Shown one piece after another: positions 1 through 5,233 of a DNA stretch of 5,653 bases (positions are counted from its first letter, which is position 1; every line of letters begins with the position of its first letter). This DNA comes from Desulfarculaceae bacterium JdFR-95. Lineage in GTDB: Bacteria; Desulfobacterota; Desulfarculia; Desulfarculales; Desulfarculaceae. The notes beneath the pieces were generated by a model. The model searched no databases. It was not told the DNA's origin and saw only the letters and a program-made list of their open reading frames with translations. The stretch spans positions 1-5,653 of the forward strand of contig MTPE01000420.1 of the NCBI GenBank assembly GCA_002011835.1, given 5' to 3'. A program made the position numbers and the translations under genes.

Positions 1-2
1 CG

Positions 3-710
3 CTTCATCAGTTCACCCGCGCGCACCCGCTGCATGAAGGCGGTCACCTGCCGGGCCAGGGCCTCGCCCGCCTCCGGCACCCGCGCCCGCAGGATGGCCA
101 GCTCCTTGTCGAAGTCGGGCAGGTCGATCCAATGGTAGAGGCAGCGCCGCTTGAGAGCGTCGTGCACGTCCCGAGTGCGGTTGCTGGTCAGCACTACCAC
201 CGGCGGCCGCGCCGCCCGGATGGTACCCACTTCCGGGATGGTGATGGCGAAGTCGCTGAGAAACTCCAGCAGGAAGGCCTCGAACTCCTCATCCGCCCGG
301 TCCAGCTCGTCGATGAGTAGTACCGGCGCACGCTGCTCCGCCGCGCGGATGGCAGCCAACAGCGGCCGCTCCACCAGGTACTCCTCACTGAATATCTCCG
401 GCGCGATCTCGCGCGCGCTGCGCTCGCCCTCCAGCAAGCGGATGGTGAGCAACTGCTTGGGGTAGTTCCACTCGTACAGGGCTGCGGCCGCGTCCAGGCC
501 CTCGTAGCACTGCAGGCGGATGAGGCGGGTGTTCAGCAGACGGGCCAGGACCACGGCCAGCTCGGTCTTGCCCACCCCGGGTTCGCCCTCCACGAACAAG
601 GGCTTGCCCAGCTTCAAGGCCAGGAAGACCACTGTGGCCAGGGCGTGGTCGGCCACGTAGCCCTGGCTGCTCAGCCCTTCCTGCACTGCGGCGATGGAGT
701 CCGGGATCAT
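3..710 (-). CDS. CoxD-like MoxR-family AAA+ ATPase (C-terminus cut off by window edge)
   Basis: Reading the minus strand from ATG 708-710 gives 236 open codons that run off the left edge. Visible AAA+ elements are Walker A GEPGVGKT (residues 42-49), Walker B LLIDELDRAD (131-140), sensor 1 around LTSNRTRD (174-181) and an arginine-finger region ALKRRC (185-190). The motif LYEWNYPKQLL (78-88) is typical of the CoxD/MoxR subgroup. CoxD-type ATPases act in the cytoplasm as ATP-driven chaperones, usually with a VWA-domain CoxE partner, and help mature the active site of CO-dehydrogenase-type molybdenum hydroxylases. The start is fixed by AGGAG six bases upstream and by the lack of any other in-frame ATG before the upstream stop at about 821. 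It is divergent from yqeB and xdhC, which supports a molybdoenzyme role. A generic MoxR ATPase serving another metalloenzyme is the alternative. About the last quarter of the protein is missing. Confidence 0.9.
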   Translation of the reverse strand, partial: MIPDSIAAVQEGLSSQGYVADHALATVVFLALKLGKPLFVEGEPGVGKTELAVVLARLLNTRLIRLQCYEGLDAAAALYEWNYPKQLLTIRLLEGERSAREIAPEIFSEEYLVERPLLAAIRAAEQRAPVLLIDELDRADEEFEAFLLEFLSDFAITIPEVGTIRAARPPVVVLTSNRTRDVHDALKRRCLYHWIDLPDFDKELAILRARVPEAGEALARQVTAFMQRVRAGELMK

Positions 711-800
711 GGCGCTCTCCTGCTGCTCATCATAGCCCAGGCCGCGGTCCGGGCCAAGGAAATGAGGGGGGATGGAGCTTTGGTCTCGGTCCAGGACGAT

Positions 801-813
801 GTATACTGTATAC
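801..813. promoter_or_regulatory. Perfect palindrome GTATAC-T-GTATAC, candidate operator
   Basis: GTATACTGTATAC is two 6-bp arms around a single central base, and is the only AT-rich dyad in the divergent intergenic region. It covers the likely -10 box of the minus-strand ATPase gene (807-812) and lies about 50 bp upstream of the yqeB -10. Operators built on TGTATAC half-sites are common for FCD-type GntR regulators, so a repressor of that kind is a reasonable guess. No regulator gene is present in the window to support this. Confidence 0.45.
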
Positions 814-835
814 CGATTTTAGATGGCGCCGCCAA
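807..835 (-). promoter_or_regulatory. Candidate sigma-70 promoter for the MoxR ATPase gene
   Basis: On the minus strand, TTGGCG (835-830) and TATACA (812-807) are separated by exactly 17 bp, close to the TTGACA/TATAAT consensus. Transcription would start near 800, leaving a leader of about 90 nt before the ATG at 710. The -10 lies inside the 801-813 palindrome, so a protein bound there would block this promoter. Confidence 0.5.
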
Positions 836-861
836 CCCCAAACTGAAGGCACTAACCGCTC

Positions 862-870
862 TGATATAAT
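862..870 (+). promoter_or_regulatory. Extended -10 promoter for the yqeB-xdhC operon
   Basis: TGATATAAT is a perfect -10 hexamer (865-870) with an upstream TG extension. No good -35 is visible at 16-18 bp, which is normal for extended -10 promoters. The predicted start of transcription, near 877, falls at the edge of the Shine-Dalgarno sequence, so the leader would be only about 15 nt. Confidence 0.55.
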
Positions 871-876
871 CTCCCC

Positions 877-884
877 GGGAGGAA
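877..884 (+). promoter_or_regulatory. Ribosome binding site of yqeB
   Basis: GGGAGGAA lies seven bases before ATG 892-894 and fixes that ATG as the start. It nearly coincides with the transcription start predicted from the TATAAT at 865-870. Confidence 0.75.
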
Positions 885-891
885 ACGAATC

Positions 892-1704
892 ATGTCCCCT
901 GCCTACTCACTGCGCGGGCTGAAGGTGCTCATCCGCGGCGCCGGCGAGATGGCCTCCGGCATCGCCCACCGTCTGGCGCGCTGCGGCTTCCACCTGCTGA
1001 TGACCGAAGTGGCCAACCCCCTGGCCGTGCGCCGGGCGGTGAGCTTCTGCGAGGCCGTGCACGACGGGGCCAAGACCGTGGAGGGCATCACCGCCCGCCG
1101 CATCGAACAACTGTCCCAAGCACCGGCCTTGTGGGAGCGGGGTGAACTGCCGGTGCTGGTGGACCCGGAGATGGCTTGCCGGGCCGAGTTCCAACCCGCA
1201 GTGATCGTGGACGCCCTGCTGGCCAAGCGCAACACCGGGCTCACGCGCGACATGGCCCCGCTCACCATCGGCCTGGGCCCCGGCTTCATCGCCCCGGACG
1301 AGGTACACGTGGCCATAGAGACCCACCGCGGCCACGACCTGGGCCGGCTCATCTACCAAGGCACCCCCCGGCCCAACACCGGCGTGCCGGGAGACATCGC
1401 CGGCTACACCCACCAGCGGGTGCTGCGGGCGCCGGCCGAAGGACGCTTCGAGACCGACCTGCAGCTGGGTGACCGCGTGGAGGCCGGCCAGACCGTGGCC
1501 ACGGTGGCGGGCCGACCCGTGATCGCCCAGGTGGGAGGCATACTGCGCGGCCTCATCCGCCCCGGCTCCCAGGTCACCCAGGGGCTCAAGGTGGGGGACG
1601 TGGACCCACGCGGCCGGGTGGAATACCTGCACACCATCAGTGACAAGGCCCGCGCCCTGGGCGGTTCGGTGCTGGAGGCCATCCTGGCCCACTTCAACCG
1701 CTGA
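892..1704 (+). CDS. yqeB: YqeB / EF2563-family selenium-dependent molybdenum hydroxylase system protein
   Basis: This 270-residue protein is full length for the family. It opens with a Rossmann-like nucleotide loop, VLIRGAGEMASGIA (12-25), then VMTE-like LMTEVANPLAVRRAVSF (36-52), which is highly characteristic of the family. Further conserved blocks are DALLAKRNTGL (107-117), IGLGPGF (126-132), and NTGVPGDIAG (162-171). A glycine-rich C-terminal part (about 181-245) resembles a biotinyl/lipoyl-like barrel and ends in LKVGDVDPRG (232-241). In other bacteria, genes of this family occur with selD, xdhC and molybdenum hydroxylases that carry labile selenium; the biochemical reaction is not established. 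The protein has no signal peptide or membrane segment and is presumably cytoplasmic. It is first gene of a run with xdhC and a small unknown gene, and is divergent from the CoxD-like ATPase. Family assignment is from remembered motifs, with high confidence. Confidence 0.88.
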   Translation: MSPAYSLRGLKVLIRGAGEMASGIAHRLARCGFHLLMTEVANPLAVRRAVSFCEAVHDGAKTVEGITARRIEQLSQAPALWERGELPVLVDPEMACRAEFQPAVIVDALLAKRNTGLTRDMAPLTIGLGPGFIAPDEVHVAIETHRGHDLGRLIYQGTPRPNTGVPGDIAGYTHQRVLRAPAEGRFETDLQLGDRVEAGQTVATVAGRPVIAQVGGILRGLIRPGSQVTQGLKVGDVDPRGRVEYLHTISDKARALGGSVLEAILAHFNR

Positions 1705-1705
1705 A

Positions 1706-1775
1706 GGTGGACAGGCGCCCCAGGCCGGCTTCGAGAGCACCAGCAGCATAGACCCTGGCCTGTGCCCCGTCCACC
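1706..1775 (+). other. Long imperfect inverted repeat between yqeB and xdhC (candidate mRNA hairpin)
   Basis: GGTGGAC (1706-1712) pairs with GTCCACC (1769-1775), and CAGGCC (1721-1726) pairs with GGCCTG (1757-1762). They are separated by an unpaired 8/6-nt internal loop, and the apical loop is about 30 nt. The structure begins two bases after the yqeB stop codon. No T-run follows, so it is not a standard intrinsic terminator. An RNA-stability or intra-operon regulatory element is possible. Confidence 0.4.
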
Positions 1776-1799
1776 CTGCTAAACTCTAGCCCAGCGGCC

Positions 1800-1808
1800 A
1801 AGGAGGAG
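1800..1808 (+). promoter_or_regulatory. Strong Shine-Dalgarno site that fixes the GTG start of xdhC
   Basis: AAGGAGGAG lies eight bases before the GTG at 1817-1819 and is close to a perfect anti-16S match. It supports a GTG start over any internal ATG, and the conserved N-terminal XdhC segment follows directly. Confidence 0.8.
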
Positions 1809-1816
1809 ACAACACC

Positions 1817-2914
1817 GTGGTCAACCTGTTCGCCCAAATACACCAGGAGCTCAGCCAGGGTCGGGACCTGTGTCTGGCCACCATCGTCAACCAGATCGGC
1901 TCCGCCCCCCGCGGGCTGGGCACCAGCTTCCTGGTACGCGCCGACGGCTCCATCGCCGGCACCATCGGCGGAGGCCGCCTGGAGGCCGACACCATCACCG
2001 CCGCCCGCCAGGCCCTGGCCGACCGCCAGGCCCGCCTGATCCACTTCCGCCTGCGAGGCAAGGAGGTGGCCGAGACCGATATGCTCTGCGGCGGAGAGGT
2101 GGACATCTATCTGGAGCCCCTCTCCGGCGGCGACCAGGAGGCCATCGAACTCTACGGACAGGCCGCCCGCCTGGTGGCGCGGGGAGGAAGGGCGCTCATG
2201 GTCACGCCCATCCTGCCGGGGCCCGTCTCCACCCTGGCCGGCAGGCGGGTGCTGATTCAGGAGAGCGGCGAGGTGATCGGCAGCCTGTCCAGCCTGCCGG
2301 AGCTGGTGGAGGAACTGTCCCAAGGTCTGGACGAGCTGCTGGCCCAAGGCAAGCCCGGACTGGGCATGCGCACCCTGCCCGACGGCAGCCGCCTGGACTA
2401 CTTCCTGGAGCCCATCCGCAGCCGCCCGGTGGTCTATCTCTTCGGCGGCGGACACGTCTCCCAGAAGCTGGCCCCCCTCATCAGCCTGGTGGGATTCGGC
2501 CTGGTGGTGATCGACGACCGGCCCGAGTTCGCCAACCGTGAGCTCTTCCCCACCGCCGACGAGCTGTGGGTCAAGCCCTTCCCCCAGGCCCTCCAGGGAG
2601 TGGAGCTGCCCCCAGAGTCCTATCTGGTGATCATCACCCGCGGTCACATCCACGACAAGGAGGTCCTGGCCCAAGCCCTGCGCACCGACGCAGTCTACGT
2701 GGGCATGATCGGATCGCGGCGCAAGCGCAACCTGATCTACCGCACCCTGGAAGAAGAGGGCTTCACCCGCCAGCAACTGGAGGCGGTACACTCTCCCATC
2801 GGCCTGGACATCGGCGCCGAAACCCCAGAGGAAATCGCGGTCAGTATCGTGGCCGAGTTGATCGCGGTAAGGGCTGGACGCTACCCCAAGCGGCACCGGG
2901 GGCCAGGAGTGTGA
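1817..2914 (+). CDS. xdhC: XdhC/CoxI-family molybdenum cofactor maturation protein
   Basis: The 365-residue product has the two-domain layout of full-length XdhC proteins. The N-terminal XdhC_CoxI part (about 13-100) holds LATIVNQIGSAPRGLG (20-35), GTIGGGRLE (48-56) and the conserved cysteine block DMLCGGEVDIYLE (88-100). A variable linker follows, then a Rossmann-type C-terminal domain from about 203, with LFGGGHVSQ (208-216), VIDDRPEFAN (231-240), RGHIHD (275-280), GMIGSRRK (296-303) and the C-terminal block SPIGLDIGAETPEEIAVSI (326-344). XdhC proteins bind the molybdenum cofactor in the cytoplasm, protect its sulfurated form and insert it into xanthine-dehydrogenase-type enzymes. The start is GTG, supported by a strong SD. 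It lies 112 bp after yqeB and 23 bp before the next gene. The target hydroxylase is not in the window. Confidence 0.93.
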   Translation: MVNLFAQIHQELSQGRDLCLATIVNQIGSAPRGLGTSFLVRADGSIAGTIGGGRLEADTITAARQALADRQARLIHFRLRGKEVAETDMLCGGEVDIYLEPLSGGDQEAIELYGQAARLVARGGRALMVTPILPGPVSTLAGRRVLIQESGEVIGSLSSLPELVEELSQGLDELLAQGKPGLGMRTLPDGSRLDYFLEPIRSRPVVYLFGGGHVSQKLAPLISLVGFGLVVIDDRPEFANRELFPTADELWVKPFPQALQGVELPPESYLVIITRGHIHDKEVLAQALRTDAVYVGMIGSRRKRNLIYRTLEEEGFTRQQLEAVHSPIGLDIGAETPEEIAVSIVAELIAVRAGRYPKRHRGPGV

Positions 2915-2937
2915 GGCCAAGACAAGGAGGCGAGGCC

Positions 2938-3372
2938 ATGAGCGAAAACTACCAGGTCGAGCTCAGTGAAGAACTGAAACGATTCGCCACCCGCTACGAT
3001 GACCAGCCCGGCCTGCAGGTGGCCGAGGACCTGACCCTGCTGCGCTCCCTCCTGAACTGGGCCCAGGAGGAAGCCGCCGGCATCCTCACCACGGCCGAAG
3101 CACTGCTCTTGTGCGAAGCCCTGGTCAAGACCGTGATGCCCCCCCTCACCCACCAGCGTCTGGACCAGACCATAAAAGAAGCCGTACGCCAGGCCCTGGA
3201 ACGCGAAGGTCTGGCCGCAAAAAGGGAAGTGAACCCCCACTCCCTCATGCTCAAGCTCTCGCGCCTCACCATGCCCCAGGCACTGGCCATCTGGCACTGG
3301 GTCAAGACCTTCTGGACCAACCCCCACTGGGACCACCAGAAAGTAGCCGAACTGTTCCGCACCAAAGACTAG
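2938..3372 (+). CDS. Conserved-context hypothetical protein, 144 residues
   Basis: I do not recognise this protein. The ATG at 2938 follows AAGGAGG (2924-2930) at seven bases and is 23 bp after the xdhC stop, so translation as the last gene of the yqeB-xdhC run is well supported. The sequence looks almost wholly alpha-helical and soluble, with no signal peptide or membrane span. Segments 7-19, 29-48 and 52-66 look amphipathic, and 72-97 is charged (RLDQTIKEAV, then a basic-acidic stretch). The C-terminal region 101-136 is rich in Trp and His (AIWHWVKTFW, 116-125; then NPHWDHQKV, 128-136). There is one cysteine (59). Possible roles are a partner or scaffold for XdhC or the hydroxylase, or a small DNA- or protein-binding factor; none is shown. 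Codon use matches xdhC, so it looks like a real, resident gene. Its stop codon is the first part of the repeat array. Confidence 0.82.
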   Translation: MSENYQVELSEELKRFATRYDDQPGLQVAEDLTLLRSLLNWAQEEAAGILTTAEALLLCEALVKTVMPPLTHQRLDQTIKEAVRQALEREGLAAKREVNPHSLMLKLSRLTMPQALAIWHWVKTFWTNPHWDHQKVAELFRTKD

Positions 3373-3732
3373 GCGAAGGTCGCCTCCCGCAACGGGTCGG
3401 GGGAGCTCATCAGACAGGAGTGCCGTCCTGCGCTCCCGCTGAAGGCTCCTTCTCTGGACAAGCCTCGGGCGAAGGCTTCACCTCCCATGACAGGTCGGGA
3501 GAACTCATTAGTCAGGAGCACCGCCCCCCACTCCCGCTGAGGGCTTCTCCTTCGTCCCAACCTCGGGCGAAGGCTTCGCCCCCCGTAACGGGTCGGGTGA
3601 GCTCGTCAGGCAAGAACGCCGCCCTGCGCTCCCGCTGAGGGCTCCGTCCCTGAACCAACCTCGGGCGAAGGCTTCGCCCCCCGTAACGGGTCGAGAGAAC
3701 TCGTCAGGCAGGAGTGCCGTCCGGCGCTCCCG
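3371..3732. repeat. 98-bp tandem repeat array, about 3.7 copies, hairpin-rich
   Basis: Units start at about 3371, 3467, 3565 and 3663, giving periods of 96, 98 and 98 bp; the last unit breaks off near 3732. Copies 3 and 4 share a perfect 39-bp block (3557-3595 and 3655-3693). Each unit opens with a stem-loop: AGGCGA/TCGCCT in copy 1 and GGGCGAA/TTCGCCC in copies 3 and 4; copy 2 is degraded. A second small stem, CCCG-NAA-CGGG, follows. A third lies in the GGAGTGCC area, best in copy 4 (3711-3718 with 3723-3730). The array starts in the stop codon of the preceding gene and fills most of the gene-free stretch 3373-3805. Both strands contain open frames here, but they are broken and low in similarity to any protein, so I see no coding function. 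Confidence 0.88.
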
Positions 3733-3737
3733 GCCAG

Positions 3738-3784
3738 GGAAAAGACCACCCCGGCCTGTCTCCGGGCCGGGGCGTGTCTTTGCC
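3738..3784. terminator. Bidirectional intrinsic terminator between convergent operons
   Basis: CCCCGGCC (3749-3756) pairs perfectly with GGCCGGGG (3765-3772) around an 8-nt loop. Outside this, AAAGAC (3741-3746) pairs with GTCTTT (3776-3781). On the plus strand the stem ends in GTCTTT; on the minus strand it ends in GTCTTTTCC. It therefore serves the plus-strand yqeB-xdhC run and the minus-strand ligase gene, whose stop codon is about 25 bp away at 3806. Confidence 0.8.
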
Positions 3785-3805
3785 GCCGGGGCCGACCCCG
3801 CAGCG

Positions 3806-5089
3806 TCAATCCCAACTGCGGCGGTCGTCGATCACCTTGCACCCTTCGGGCAGGGTGCCGCGCTCCACGAACTCCACCTGTCCCGACACGCGCAGGATCT
3901 CCTTGATGGCCGCCTCCATGCGCGCCTTGAGATCCTCACCGCCGGCGCCCTCCTCGGCCAACTCACACACCAGGGTCATCACGTCACGGTGCCCCTCCCG
4001 GGTCACCACCAACTGATAGGCCATCACCTCCGGGAACTTGCTCGCCACCTGCTGCACGCCTCCCGGATGCACGAACATGCCCTTGACCTTGGTCACCTGG
4101 TCCACCCGGCCCAGGATGCGGGTCAGCTTGGGCGTGGTGCGGCCGCAAGCACAAGGCTCGGTGGTGAAGGCCGACAGGTCGCCGGTACCGAAGCGGATCA
4201 AGGGATAGCTCTTGTTGAAGACCGTGGCCACCACCTCGCCCGGCTGCCCCTCCTCCACCGGCCGGCCCGTCTCCGGGTCCACCACCTCCACCAGACAGTC
4301 GGCGGCAAAGTGCATGCCCCCCAGGTGGTAGCACTCGTAGGACAGACAGCCCACGTCCGCGGTGCCGTAGCTCTGGCGGATGAGCATGCCGAAACGCTCC
4401 TCCAGCTCGGAGCGCAGGCTCTCGGGCAGCATCTCCGCGGCCACGAAACCCACCTCCAGCTTGAGGTCCTTCTTCAGGTCCAGGCCCATACCCTCGGCCT
4501 TCTCGGCGATGGCGGCCAGGAAGCTGGGGGTGCCCAGGTAGGCGGTGACCCCCAACTCGTGCATGATCTGCACCTGCAGCTCGGTCTGGCCCACGCCCGT
4601 GGGCACGCAGATGCATCCCACCTGGCGCAGACTCTCGTCCAGCATGAAGGCGAAGGGCACCATGTTGAAGTTGAAGGTCACCTGGGCGATGTCACCTTTG
4701 CGGAAGCCGGCGGCATAGAAGGCCTGGGCCCAGCGGGTGTCCTCATACTCCGCCTCGCCCGGCTCATAGATGGGCCCGGGCGAGACGTAGATGCGCCGCA
4801 GGCTGGAGACCGGCTCACCCGCCCAGCCGCCGAAGGGCAGGCTCTGGCGCTGCAGGTTCACCAGGTCGGCCTTCTCGGTGATGGGCAGCCCCGCCAGGTC
4901 GGCCACGCCCTTGATGTCCCCGGGCTGGCAGCCGACCCGCTCCATCACCGCGCGGAAGGCCGGGGCGTGCTCATAGGCGTAGGTCACGATCTCCACCACC
5001 TTGCGGTCCAGGTACTCGGCCCGGGCCTGGGGGTCCATGGTTTCCAGCTCGGGTAACAGGTAGCCCTGGGTACGGTCCTTCTGCTCCAT
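3806..5089 (-). CDS. PaaK-like phenylacetate-CoA ligase family protein (AMP-forming), divergent P-loop
   Basis: The 427-residue length fits PaaK-family adenylating enzymes, which convert a carboxylic acid plus ATP and CoA to acyl-CoA, AMP and PPi in the cytoplasm. Matches to the family are YGTADVG (241-247, the A5 region), IRFGTGDLS (298-306, A7), CACGR (313-317), RILGRVDQVTKVKG (324-337, A8) and the C-terminal LPEGCKVIDDRR (413-424), where K418 could be the adenylation lysine. The usual SSGTTG-type loop is absent. Its place is taken by RRIYVSPGPIYEPGE (98-112), so the true substrate and even the activity are uncertain. C253, H255, C313 and C315 could form a metal site (inference). The start at 5089 is chosen because the 47 residues available upstream are Gly/Ala/Arg-rich and unlike the family, and GGGGGAG/AGGAG lies just before this ATG. 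The gene is 144 bp downstream of livF on the same strand, suggesting uptake and activation of one acid. Confidence 0.88.
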   Translation of the reverse strand: MEQKDRTQGYLLPELETMDPQARAEYLDRKVVEIVTYAYEHAPAFRAVMERVGCQPGDIKGVADLAGLPITEKADLVNLQRQSLPFGGWAGEPVSSLRRIYVSPGPIYEPGEAEYEDTRWAQAFYAAGFRKGDIAQVTFNFNMVPFAFMLDESLRQVGCICVPTGVGQTELQVQIMHELGVTAYLGTPSFLAAIAEKAEGMGLDLKKDLKLEVGFVAAEMLPESLRSELEERFGMLIRQSYGTADVGCLSYECYHLGGMHFAADCLVEVVDPETGRPVEEGQPGEVVATVFNKSYPLIRFGTGDLSAFTTEPCACGRTTPKLTRILGRVDQVTKVKGMFVHPGGVQQVASKFPEVMAYQLVVTREGHRDVMTLVCELAEEGAGGEDLKARMEAAIKEILRVSGQVEFVERGTLPEGCKVIDDRRSWD

Positions 5090-5116
5090 GCTCTCCTCTC
5101 CCCCGCCGGCCAAGGC

Positions 5117-5144
5117 AACAAAGGAGGCACCTTGCGGCGCCTCC
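5117..5144 (-). terminator. GNRA-capped terminator or attenuator between livF and the ligase gene
   Basis: On the minus strand GGAGGCGCC (5144-5136) pairs over 9 bp, with one G-U pair, with GGTGCCTCC (5131-5123). The loop is GCAA, a GNRA tetraloop, and TTTGTTG follows. The hairpin lies about 90 bp after the livF stop and 33 nt before the ligase ATG. No promoter is visible in the short gap after it, so the ligase probably depends on read-through of a partial terminator, or the hairpin protects the processed mRNA. Confidence 0.65.
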
Positions 5145-5233
5145 CCGGCCCCGGCTGCTGCTCTCGTCCGCACTGGTGGGCGGCCGCCCCGGCCTGTAAC
5201 CTGCCGCGGGCCGCCATCGTTGTCCACCACCGG

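Noticed and set aside
645..869. Small plus-strand gene across the divergent control region
   Set aside because: It overlaps the N-terminus of the ATPase gene and both candidate promoters, lacks an SD and has no recognisable features.
907..1749. A 280-residue minus-strand open frame opposite yqeB
   Set aside because: Shadow frame of yqeB with high-GC composition and no recognisable motifs.
1694..2920. A 408-residue minus-strand open frame opposite xdhC
   Set aside because: It is antisense to a clearly conserved gene and is rich in Gly/Gln/His/Ala repeats typical of high-GC shadow frames; no family motifs.
2566..2937. A 268-residue open frame with a start at 2566 leading into the 144-residue gene
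   Set aside because: Its first part is a low-complexity Pro/Arg/Gly shadow of xdhC in another frame. The ATG at 2938 has a near-perfect SD and a normal-looking protein begins there.
3371..3732. CRISPR array
   Set aside because: The repeated unit is a continuous 98 bp with similarity along its whole length; there are no short identical repeats separated by unique spacers, and no cas genes.
3369..3842. Short minus-strand open frames with similar peptides across the repeat array
   Set aside because: The similarity comes from the DNA repeat itself; periods of 98 and 96 bp are not multiples of 3 throughout, frames break, and no SD or family match is seen.
3989..5056. A 355-residue plus-strand open frame opposite the ligase
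   Set aside because: Leu/Gly/His/Ala-rich shadow; the minus strand carries conserved adenylation motifs.
5090..5230. Upstream start at 5230 for the PaaK-like ligase (47 extra residues)
   Set aside because: The extension is Gly/Ala/Arg-rich, runs through the terminator-like hairpin and does not match family length; the ATG at 5089 has a good SD.
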